From positions 1 through 64,000 of the forward strand of contig QANZ01004381.1 in NCBI GenBank assembly GCA_003254925.1: a stretch of 64,000 nucleotides of DNA, given 5' to 3'. Under the pieces are notes generated by a model. The model ran no database searches and was not told the origin of the DNA. It saw only the letters and a list, made by a program, of their open reading frames with translations. This stretch comes from Chamaecrista fasciculata. Lineage: Eukaryota > Streptophyta > Magnoliopsida > Fabales > Fabaceae. The stretch's first letter is position 1; the number at the start of each line of letters is the position of its first letter. Shown here one piece after another: positions 55,269-64,000 of the stretch. The translations under genes and the position numbers were made by a program.

Positions 55269-55605
55269 AGCAGAAGTAGTAATTTTGTCTCTAAATTTTT
55301 TATTGTTAATTTTGTCTGAATGTTTTACATTTTTGTCAATTTTATCCTTTGTTCATACTTTAGCCAAATATTATCGATAGAATCTACGTGGCTAATGTTA
55401 TTTAATGTAAAATTGATAGAAAAAGAAACTTAAATCCTAACTCAGATTAAAAAACAGGATGCAGGTCGTTAATTTATTGAAAGAAGTTAGTCAAATGATA
55501 AAATTGACTGAAATGTGAAACATTGGGAACAAAATTGATAACAGAAAAGATTGGGGACAAAATTGACAGTGAATGTAAAGTTTAGGGACGAAATTAATAC
55601 TTTTG
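55269..55605. repeat. Second member of the AAAGTATTAATTTCGTCC palindrome family
   Basis: It starts GCAGAAGTAGTAATTTTGTC and ends GGGACGAAATTAATACTTTTGC. The interior shares AACTCAGATTAAAAAACAGGATGCAG (reverse of the 54.5-kb copy), so it is the same family, inverted. Confidence 0.55.
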
Positions 55606-56208
55606 CTTATATACATATTTGCAGGCCTTTTAGGGCACACAAAACCTCTGGTATATATATGGTGGGGATTATAAAATTTATAAAATTTCAATTTTTAAAT
55701 ATATATTACAAAAAGCTTAAAGTCTTATTTTGGTCCTCGAATTTCTCAAACTGTTTTTTGTCCTTTTCTAATTTTCAAACTTTTTCATTTGTTTCACCAT
55801 TAATTCAAAATGTAATTTTGTTTGATTATTGCCAATATTTTCAACATGTACAACTAAAATGAATAATTTATTTATCATATATATCATAATAAATGAGTTG
55901 ACATAGAGATAAAGAAAAATATTCCTTCTTAATGACAAATTGGAGATAAACTTCTAGTTGATTTTGCTTTTCAAAAATGAAAATTTTTACTTTTCTTTGC
56001 GTATGTGAACTCATTTATAGAACACATATGAGAGAATAATAGTCCATGTAAAAATTTTCTCGTATGTCAACTAATTTGATCTTTGATATATGTAAAATTT
56101 ATCATTTTAGTCATTAAAAAATAAATTATGAGATTTATTCCTTTAAGAATATAATTACAATCAATTTGATCATTTTATTAAATATTTTAATTGAAACTTG
56201 ATGACATA
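55606..56208. other. Intergenic, no gene; decayed palindrome
   Basis: 55720-56010 loosely resembles the intron 2/3 repeats (TTTGGTCCTCGAATTTCTC...). No coding frame is supported. Confidence 0.35.
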
Positions 56209-56552
56209 GAGCCCGTTTAGATAAGCTTTTTTCATCTAAAAAGTACTTTTTTAATTAAAAAAAGACTTTTTATAAATATAAAATCTTGTTTGGGTAAATT
56301 TTTAAGAAAAAGAAAAAGTTACAAAAAAAGTTAAAATATAGCTTTTTTAAGAAATTCATTTTTGTAGCTTCCACTTCAAGCACTTATAAAAGCTATTCTT
56401 TTGGTTCATTTTATTAATTATAAGTACTTTTGTCATTTAATATCCAAACAACTTTAATAATTAAAAATACTAGTGCTTTACTCAAAAGAACTTTTAAAAA
56501 AAGTTTGATAAATAAAGTTTTTTTTTTCATAAGCTTATCCAAACGGGCTCAT
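56209..56552. mobile_element. MITE with GAGCCCGTTTGGATAAGC-type ends
   Basis: The left AGAGCCCGTTTAGATAAGCTTTTTT and right AAGCTTATCCAAACGGGCTC are inverted repeats over about 25 bp; the interior is AAAAGTAC/TTTT-rich. An ATA on both sides may be a 3-bp duplication. The superfamily is not certain. Confidence 0.65.
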
Positions 56553-58360
56553 AATATAGTTAGAAATTTATTGGCATTATATTCACAATTGATATTAAAA
56601 AAATTATATTTGTTTAAATGGATTTAATATCTTAATAAAAGGGCCAAATCAATTTTAATTATAAATTTCAAACTAAATCTTATAATTTTATTCTTTAACA
56701 ACTAAATTAAAAAATGACCAAATCATTAATGTAGTCTAAAATATTTTAAAAGTGTGACATTCAATTGTATTTATGCATAACCCCAAAAGTGTGACTAATC
56801 ATTTTGAATAAATTTTCGATTTTGTTAATCAGCACATGTTTGTAATTAACTGATTATTTGGGGAAACTCATTATTCAACCAACGAAGTCAAATATTTACG
56901 TTCACAAATTTTGTAATAAGAAATTTGATTGCCTTGTGCCTTGACCTCATAAGCAACAATGACATTGAAAATGATCTCCAAAGAAAGAAAGAGTAGAAAA
57001 TGGTGATTGTGGAAATAATTTAAATTGATAATTTAATCCTTAAAGAAATTACCAAACTGACAATTCGGTCATTGAAATATCGAAATACACAATTAGTCCT
57101 AAAAAACCGAAACAATATATTTATTAGTCATTTTCATAGTCTAAATAGTATATCATTTTAATCTTTTAGTACATTGTTTCAATATTTCTAGGACTAACTG
57201 TCTATTTTATTCTTTTTGAGGACTAAATTATCAACTGAATAATTTTTAAGGATCAAATTCTTAACTTATGATAATATTGCAAAGTGCATAGTGGAGTCAC
57301 GTAGCTATCATGCTCCCCAGCTCATTCGCCTCTCACATTCACACGCACTCATATTTTATATCTCTTCAATAATGCTATCCAATAAGGTTTAAAATATTTT
57401 AAAATTTAACAAAACACATTGTTTTTGAGAGATCGACTTTTAAATATTTATTTATCTCTTCATATATAATCAATAAACCATTGTTATTACCAATAATTTG
57501 GCATTAAAAATATCAATTTGGTTTAAAGTAAAAAGTTTTGTTGAATAAATTAAAAATATTTAAAATTTAAAAACTCTCATCAATTTGTGAAAGATAAACA
57601 ACTAAAGTAAAATAAATAAAGTTTAATCGTAAAGTTTTTTATAGGTCAAAACATCTAAGCGTAAATTAAAGAACTAAAAGTTAATACTTGAAATTGGTCC
57701 CAAATATATAAGGTAAATTTTAAATTGGTCTTGGTCAGTTGGTCTTATATTTTTTTATAATTTCTTAAATTGATCCTAAACTTACTTTTGAGACGCAATT
57801 TGACTTTATTTACTAATAGTTTCAACTGGATAGAAAAAGAACTCTTCAAGAGTTAACACATGGTTCCAAACTCGTCGTATTCAGACTTGAATTAAGAGAT
57901 ATATAGCCAATTTCGCTTATTTGACTATGTAATAAGTGACCCACTTTCGAGACTCGATTTGATCTTATTTATTGATGGTCCAAATTAGACAGAGAAAGTA
58001 CTCGTCAAAGTAACCTATAGGCTGTAACTATGAATTCGTCGCATTTAAAGTTGAACCGAAAGAGATATAACCACATATTCAGTAATTTGGGACTAATTTG
58101 AGATATTATATAAATACATAGCTAGGACCAATTTAAAATCTACACCATACATTTGGGACCAATATGAGGTTTTGACAAATGTATTTCTTTATCTTTGTTA
58201 ATTATTCCAATACAAGGATATAATCCAATATGAAACTCTCTCTCTCTCTCTCTTTGCAATTGTAGTTGTACAATTTTCAACCAAGAAACGTGGCTTGCGA
58301 AACCAATTTTCATAACCATACCCATTACGCCACTCTACTTCCTTCCGCTTACATACTTTA
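56553..58360. other. Intergenic repeat-rich DNA, no gene seen
   Basis: 57010-57260 is a decayed palindrome (CCTTAAAGAAATTACCAAACTGACAATTC and its rough complement), similar in style to 27100-27325. 57660-58150 resembles the palindrome at 37741-38590. A (CT)n run lies near 58228-58252. No supported coding frame. Confidence 0.4.
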
Positions 58361-58364
58361 TACT

Positions 58365-59275
58365 TTGCTCAAAGTATAATTTTGGTCCTTTAATTTTTGT
58401 TCATGTCTCAATTTGATCTCATAACTTTTTCGTTGCACTTTTGGTTCTATATTTTTTTTTCTCAGGTTGCATATTTGGTCTCGTGTTACACTTTTGGTCC
58501 CATATGTTTAGGTCAAATTACAAAATTGGTCTCATATATTTAGAATATGTTACATAATTAGTCTCATATCTATGAGTCAGGTGCATAATTAGTTTTATAT
58601 CTTTGGTCAGATGGGACTCATTAGGGGTCTACAAGGGACCCGGTCGGGTCAGCAACCCAGTGGACTCGACACAGCTCGAGGGTGTTCGGGCCGGGTACGG
58701 GTCTAATATTGTTTCTAGACCCGGCTCGCCCCGAGGTACTCTTATTTTTTTTAAAAAAAAAAATTTTCTAACTTTTACAATACATATTTATGTTTTATAC
58801 TACTAAATATTTTTTTAATTGTAAGAAAGACATATCTATTATTATTTTTATCAATTGTGTATTGAAAATATACATAAAATACATATTAAATCTGAATTAA
58901 ATCAACATTTTTTAACAATTAAGTCAAATTAAATATCTGTACTAATATAAACATCATTAAATTGATTCAAAATTAATTGTTTTACCAATATATACAAGTT
59001 AAAAATATAAAATGAATAAATGATGTTTTTTTTTAAAAAATTTGCTCGAACGGACCCAACCGAACCCGGGTCTGTCCCGGGCTGGCCACAAACCCGGCCC
59101 GGCCCATGTACATCCCTAGGACTAATGGTGACACTTTTTTGCAAAAATATAAAACTATTTTTGGAACCTGAGCAAAAGATATGAGATTAAAGTTTTTTAA
59201 AAAAAAAATTATGAGATTAAATTGAAATTTGAGCAAAAATTATGGCACCAAAAGTACACTTTAAACTTAGAGTTT
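58365..59275. repeat. Palindromic repeat split by a hAT element
   Basis: The left part, CAAAGTATAATTTTGGTCC..., is mirrored by the right ...GGCACCAAAAGTACACTTTAAAC. The hAT element at 58622-59118 sits near its middle. Confidence 0.55.
58622..59118. mobile_element. Non-autonomous hAT element with GC-rich ends
   Basis: The left end TAGGGGTCTACAAGGGACCC and the complement of the right end (TAGGGATGTACATGGGCCGG) are inverted repeats. Flanks GGACTCAT (58614-58621) and GGACTAAT (59119-59126) form an 8-bp duplication with one mismatch, as for hAT. The ends are rich in CCCGG/GGGCC motifs; the 300-bp middle is AT-rich. No transposase. Confidence 0.8.
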
Positions 59276-60019
59276 TGTTTACTTTTCTCTCTCCCTCTCT
59301 CTAGAATGGTGTGTATGTATGTATTGTGTACTATCATCTACAGTTACACACAGCTTTCCTTCAAAGATTACAAAACAGAATTTTAAAACAAAGAATTAGT
59401 ATTTTTCTACGCGTCTTGTTCCTCTAGTCATCATCATGTGCTATATATCTTTTCTGGTCTTCTTCCTCTTTTTCCTTCCATTCTTTCAAAAATTTCACTT
59501 AATTGAGGATTCAACACTCCTCTTAATCATCTCCTTTTGACGAGTTTCTCTGGTAATTCACAATTCATGTTCTGTTATTTTTGCTTTCTGTTAGTTATTC
59601 TTGTCACTATTAATTACTTTCATAATTTCTTCATATTGTGATTTATAGTTTCCAAGTACTTTAATTCTGAGGTTCTTCTATTTGTTTGTTTGAGCATAGA
59701 TTCTGTTATTCTTACTATTGGGGTTCGTTTTTTTGTTTTTGTGTTCTGAATTTTTTTGGGCCTTTGATTCGTTCTCGTTTTGAATGTGTTTTGCAATTGT
59801 GAGATTACCATCTCTTTCTCTTACCGAAATGATTCGTATCGGTGTTTGTTTGGACTGAACGCCGCTGTAAACGGTGGTTTCCGGCGGGTTGGACCGCCGG
59901 GTCCGTAGAAGAAGATGAAGTCGTTTAGCTCATTCTGCGTTTCGGTTCTCCATTTTGCTTCTATTTTCAGTTTGGTTCTTTCTTGTTTTGCTCTTTTCCG
60001 TTTTGGTCCCAGCCACTTA

Positions 60020-60125
60020 AAAAATGAAACAACACAAACGCTGCATATTGGATTCGAACTTGGGACTTGACCTGAGAACGATGCACACTTTGGCTATTTG
60101 TCTTAGCCAACTCAATTGGTAATTA
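60020..60125 (-). repeat. tRNA-like SINE relic
   Basis: On the minus strand, AATTGAGTTGGCTAAGA resembles a pol III A box and AAGTTCGAATCC a B box, about 60 bp apart, followed by a T/A-rich tail. No clear target duplication. Too diverged to be a working tRNA gene. Confidence 0.45.
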
Positions 60126-60429
60126 TTTGATCTTTAATTTTAATTAAAGGTTTTGTTACTGTTAATTGCAAATTAATTTTAATTAATTGCAAGTTTTGGC
60201 CCATAATTTTTAGACTATTTACATCCCAAATTTTGTTGACCCTGTGAGATATGATACGATTGAAATAATTTTGTTATTTGACTATGTATTTGATATTTGA
60301 ATTACTTTGCTCACATCAGCATTTCTTATAATTCTTTGGATAAAGTCTTCATTTAGTGGAAGTTTGAGCATGCATTTATTGGGTTCAATGATCCAATTAT
60401 TTTCCCTAAGGAGGCATTCAATTTCATTT

Positions 60430-61210
60430 TGATAACATTTGTTAGATTTAGTCTAATTTTGATCTGACGAGGCATTTGGTGCTGATTTGCATGACAATTC
60501 ATTTTGGCCCAATTTGATTATGTTTGTTCGATTTAGTGCAACTTTGGCCTTTGAGAGTTATTTGGCGCATTTTGATTATATTTGTTGGATTTAGTCCAAA
60601 TTTAACCCTTATGAGGCATTTGCACAATTTAATTTTATTAGTTGGATTTAATCCAACTTTGGCCTTTGTGAGTAATTTGGCGTAATTTGATTTTGTTTGT
60701 GGCATTTAAATTAGCCTTGAACTTTGAAAGGCATTTGACGTAACGATAGTTGGATGTAGTCCAACTCGTGATCCTATTTTATTTATTTTGCCTTATTGGT
60801 TTCTCAGACACGTTTGGTTCACATTTATGGTTACACATTTGTTGACAATCCTATCGACTAGAGGCTCCATTGTGGTGTTTTTGGGAATTTTATTATAGTC
60901 TTAGTCTAGTGGGAGTCTGAGATAAGTCTTTTATAGAATTTCATTTTGATATGTCATTTTAATGTTATTTCGTATTTATATCTTATTCAAATATTGAAAT
61001 TGGTTTGTTAATATCGCCGATCAATGATCTTTTATATCACTTGTTTCCCTATCAGTTACAGTGATTTGTTTTACTATCATTTGTTTCTTCGTCGGATTCA
61101 GTGATTCGTTTTATATCATTATCAGTGATTAGTTTACATAACTTGTTTCGCCATTGGTTGCAGTGATTTGTTTTGATGTCATTTGTTTTCCTATCGGATT
61201 TAGTCATTTG
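60430..61210. repeat. Two diverged tandem-repeat fields in the UTR intron
   Basis: 60430-60760 repeats a unit of roughly 80-95 bp containing GTTGGATTTAGTCCAAnTTTGGCC and GAGGCATTTGG. 61040-61210 repeats a unit of about 45 bp containing CAGTGATTTGTTTT and CATTTGTTTCnCnATCGG. The copies differ from each other substantially. Confidence 0.6.
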
Positions 61211-61253
61211 TATAATCTCGTTCGTTGTACACATGTGTGTACTTTTTGTTATA

Positions 61254-61898
61254 GGCAAAAGACTATTTCATGCCCCTAAAGTTTGAGGTCAGTTTGTTAT
61301 GCCCCTAACATTTGTTTTGTGTCAGTTATGCCCCCAATGTGAGATGTTGGTGTCAATTGTACCCTAACTTCAATTTTTTTGGGTCAAAATCCTATTTTGA
61401 TCCCTCAAGTTTGCTCAATGTTCCGTTTTGGACCCTCAAGTCTCTGGCGAAGTTTCCGGCAAGATACACGGCGGCCCCGACAACTACGAAAACTTCTAAT
61501 CCAAGGTTTTTTAACCTCCTGAGTTTAATGACGACCTCCATTTTGCAAACAAATGACTGGGAAGTCGTCGAAAAATGACATAGTTGTCGAAAATCATATT
61601 TCTGGTCATTTTTTCGCAAAGTGAAGCCGCCATTGAATTTAAGAGGTCAAAACACCTTGGATTATGAGTTTTCGTAGTCGTCGGGGCTGCCGTGCATCTC
61701 GTTGGAGACTTGAGGAACCAAAACAGAACTTTGAGCAAACTTGAAGGATCAAAATAGAACTTTGGCCCAAAACAAATTAAGGTTAGGGTATAAGTAACAC
61801 TAACGTTTCACATTGGGGGCATAATTGACACAAAACAAACGTTAGGGGCATAACTAAAACTGACCCCAAACGTTAGGGGCATGAAAGAGTCTTTTGCC
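61254..61898. mobile_element. Palindromic MULE carrying an inverted copy pair of the array module
   Basis: Ends GGCAAAAGACTATTTCATGCC and GGCATGAAAGAGTCTTTTGCC are inverted repeats. Perfect 9-bp duplication TTTGTTATA (61245-61253, 61899-61907). The two inner arms (about 61436-61575 and, inverted, 61583-61712) each resemble the leader module at 18880-19010, 20668-20800 and 22818-22950 (ATTTCT[A/G]GTCATTTTTT..., ACTCAGGAGG...AAAAAACCTTGGA, TTTTCG...CCGTGT). No transposase. Confidence 0.75.
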
Positions 61899-61907
61899 TT
61901 TGTTATA

Positions 61908-62791
61908 ATTACTTCTTTCAGTATTTCGTTGTTGTTTTCTAATAATTCATTAATACTATTCAAGTGGGAGTATTGTGGGAATTTTTCAATTAAAATTCAT
62001 ATGGGTTAGAATTAATTATTATTAGATTTAATTTTATGCTGATTAAGTAATTTAATTAGTAATTACGATTTACGAATGAAAATATACTTGGGTCTCTATT
62101 TACGATTTTCGAATCAGTGATATGTCGGGTTATCCACATCCCTATTGGGCAAAGACCCCAACCCACAGCCTAAGGGTATTAGTAATTATCCTATTAAATT
62201 ACTAATTTAGATATTAGGTTATTTTGTGACAAAGTTTAAATGATAAACTTAACAATCATATATTTGATAAGGCTATAAGATTTTATCTAATACTTATTAT
62301 AAATTTAAATTTTGAATGAGAGACATATCAAATATTTGATAACAAAGTTATCTATTTAGGATATTCCCCTCTTGGTTAAAAGTTAAAACCTTATAGGCTA
62401 AACATAATAACCCTAATTCTCACAATACTCGGTGCTTATGTGAGTTGAAGCTTTGACTATTGTTAATTTGGCTTTTCTTGGCTAGTAAAATTATCTCCAA
62501 TAATTTATTTATTTCTCTCAATTCATTTTAGAGATTCATTATTTATATAATTTGTTTAATCCCTAATTTTCTTTCAATATGTTCATTGGTGTCTGAATTG
62601 CATAAATAGTCATAACTAGTTCTGAAGCTCTCACTCTTGTTATTATTTAATTTTGCGATCACACTGCATCATAATTGCTTCTTTCATGGTTATTTTGTAT
62701 GTTAAAATTCCATGGATTTTTATTCGAAAAGTTGTATTCTAATCCCCAGTTTATTGATTTTGTATTGCAAACCATTTTTGTTGTTTCCCAG
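61908..62791. other. Rest of the inferred UTR intron, no gene
   Basis: AT-rich, no supported coding frame. TATGTCGGGTTATCCACATCCCTATTGGG (62120-62150) stands out in composition but was not identified. Confidence 0.35.
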
Positions 62792-62864
62792 GATACCAAT
62801 CATAAACTACTTTGTCATTTTAATAAAAAGGTAAAAGAAGGAGAAGATCTTGAAGTGAATTGGG

Positions 62865-64000
62865 ATGGAGAAGGACTCATTATCCAACAAAGAATCCCCA
62901 GATTTTGCAGAATCACATAGGAAGAAGATGTCTAAAAGGGACATAGTTTTAAATTTGATTCAATCACAAATTAATAAGATTTCCCCCAATATGGTGAGTG
63001 TAGATGAGAAATATCTTCGTCGTTGTTTAGAACTCTTACACATCAGTGCATTCTCAAGATCTACAAAAAATATGATGGGAATTTTACCAGAAACATTGTA
63101 TTCTGCTAAAACTTTTCGTGGAGATTCATGTGGTTATTCAAATCAGGTTATTCTCGATTGCCCAGTGGAAAATGGGACTGGGAGTGTTGTCATAAGTGCT
63201 ACTAAAAGTATGATAAATATATCGAATAATCGTCACCATCTTTTATCTCTTCATAAGTTTGGTAATTCTGGAAATGGTGATGAAAATTTGAGCAGGATGA
63301 AGTTCAGTACTGATGATGATGCTAAAGGATTGATATGCTTTGATCATTACATGGAATCTCCTAGTGGATTATTGAGCATCTCTCCGGTAATGGAATTCAA
63401 AAAGATCGGCTCTATTTCGTCGCCGTTTCGTCACGAAAGGCTTGCTTCTACTTCTAGCACCAATTCTTTGTATTCTGATACTGTAGTGTCTTTTGCTTCT
63501 CCTAATTTGTCTCAAGGAATGCTCCAATGTACATGGAAGGAAGGGCTTCCTCACTATGTTTTTTCTGCAGATGATCATCAGAAGGAAGTTTATGTAGCCA
63601 AATTGAGAAAGGTAAGGTCATCAAATGATAAAAAGAATAGTAACAATAAGTCTTTGGACTATGAGTACCAGTTTCATAGTGAAACTTCTGACCAAAATTC
63701 ACAACTTGTTGGTAAGATGAATGTATCTACAAGTTTCACTATTGGCCCAAACAACAGTTACAAGATTATGGAAACTGAACTTGTTTTATTTGGTAACCAT
63801 GAAACTAGTAAGCAAGAATCATCAAGTCACACACAGAGGAAAAAGAAGGGGTTGTCCAAGAAAGTGTCCCAAGTGTTGAGAAGTACTAGTCCATTGGCAA
63901 AGCATGGAAAACTCTTGAAACTCCGTGGTAATACGAGTGATACCATAGCCGAAAGTTGTCCATGGGAACCTCGCGCAATATTAGACGACGAGTGCAATTT
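62865..64000 (+). CDS. DUF3527-family protein (N-terminal part, continues past the window)
   Basis: Open from ATG 62865 to the window end (378 codons, no stop), the first ATG after the predicted splice acceptor at 62791. The start is hydrophilic: MEKDSLSNKESPDFAESHRK, then RDIVLNLIQSQI. A Ser-rich region, FASPNLSQGMLQCTWKEG, PHYVFSADDHQKEVYVAKL and LDYEYQFHS, then a basic patch (QRKKKGLSKKVSQVLR), match the style of plant DUF3527 proteins, where 'QG.LQC.WK.G.P.FVFS.DD..EVYVA.L' is a hallmark. No signal peptide or membrane segment is seen. The family has no established biochemical function that I know of. Codon use and frame look intact. The C-terminal half of the domain is expected beyond 64000. 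Confidence 0.85.
   Translation, partial: MEKDSLSNKESPDFAESHRKKMSKRDIVLNLIQSQINKISPNMVSVDEKYLRRCLELLHISAFSRSTKNMMGILPETLYSAKTFRGDSCGYSNQVILDCPVENGTGSVVISATKSMINISNNRHHLLSLHKFGNSGNGDENLSRMKFSTDDDAKGLICFDHYMESPSGLLSISPVMEFKKIGSISSPFRHERLASTSSTNSLYSDTVVSFASPNLSQGMLQCTWKEGLPHYVFSADDHQKEVYVAKLRKVRSSNDKKNSNNKSLDYEYQFHSETSDQNSQLVGKMNVSTSFTIGPNNSYKIMETELVLFGNHETSKQESSSHTQRKKKGLSKKVSQVLRSTSPLAKHGKLLKLRGNTSDTIAESCPWEPRAILDDECN

Larger units (their letters stand above)
59441..62791 (+). promoter_or_regulatory. Inferred promoter, 5'UTR exon and UTR intron of the DUF3527 gene
   Basis: A TATA-like CTATATAT at 59441 is followed by a pyrimidine-rich leader ending CTCTG|GTAATTC (donor GT at 59553). The acceptor TTTCCCAG lies at 62784-62791, after a T-rich tract and 73 bp before the ATG. 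This would give a 3.2-kb intron in the 5'UTR. It contains a SINE-like relic, diverged tandem repeats and a MULE. Exon borders were chosen by eye. Confidence 0.45.

Noticed and set aside
60499..61258. Minus-strand frames of about 68 residues with internal repeats
   Set aside because: They come from the diverged tandem repeats in the predicted UTR intron; short, with no conserved motif.

Overview
The window is nuclear DNA of a flowering plant, most likely a eudicot. The evidence is nested plant-type LTR retrotransposons, a plant L1-type LINE, a tRNA-derived SINE, many MULE/hAT/Harbinger-type short elements, and two spliced host genes of plant families (a CCT-motif gene and a DUF3527 gene). One 600-N assembly gap (52697-53296) is present. 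Nothing here is prokaryotic or organellar. Family names come from recognising motifs by eye; no database search was possible.

Layout. 1-17419 is a Tat-lineage (Ogre/Retand-like) Ty3/gypsy element: remnant 5' LTR, PBS, gag, protease, a candidate 285-bp intron, RT, RNase H, integrase, a long antisense ORF region (aORF), and 3' LTR. It is broken by many nonsense changes and frameshifts. Four long LTRs of a second family (Angela-like Ty1/copia by appearance) have inserted into it, one of them nested inverted inside another; three show 5-bp target duplications, and the fourth, at the window edge, shows only one side. 17420-18186 is AT-rich flank. 18187-25330 is a composite array: three related copies of a short defective LTR retrotransposon (iMet-type PBS, gag start with a shared stop codon) fused to a CACTA-type terminus. 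The first copy is folded into an inverted repeat with arms of about 680 bp. The third is split by a 1-kb insertion flanked by 49-bp direct repeats.

26078-35476 holds an apparently intact five-exon CCT-motif gene (398 codons). Its exons are clean, while its introns carry many palindromic elements, several with 9-bp target duplications, plus a tRNA-SINE. 36-42.7 kb is intergenic repeat DNA, including a Pack-MULE-like element (40625-41869). 42813-49742 is a nearly full-length L1-type LINE on the minus strand with a perfect 15-bp target duplication; its ORF1 and ORF2 overlap by ATGA. 49.8-59 kb is repeat-rich intergenic DNA (a Harbinger-type element containing the gap, several palindromes, a hAT element). 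From about 59.4 kb a second host gene begins: an inferred 5'UTR exon, a 3.2-kb UTR intron carrying a MULE, and a DUF3527 coding region from 62865 running off the window end.

Working together: only the CCT gene (probably a transcriptional regulator) and the DUF3527 gene look like functional host genes. The rest is a layered record of transposition. The strongest unusual signals are the intron and antisense transcription unit of the Tat element, the retro/CACTA fold-back array, the palindromes bracketing CCT exon 3, a sequence module shared between the array and a MULE 40 kb away, and the ORF overlap in the LINE.
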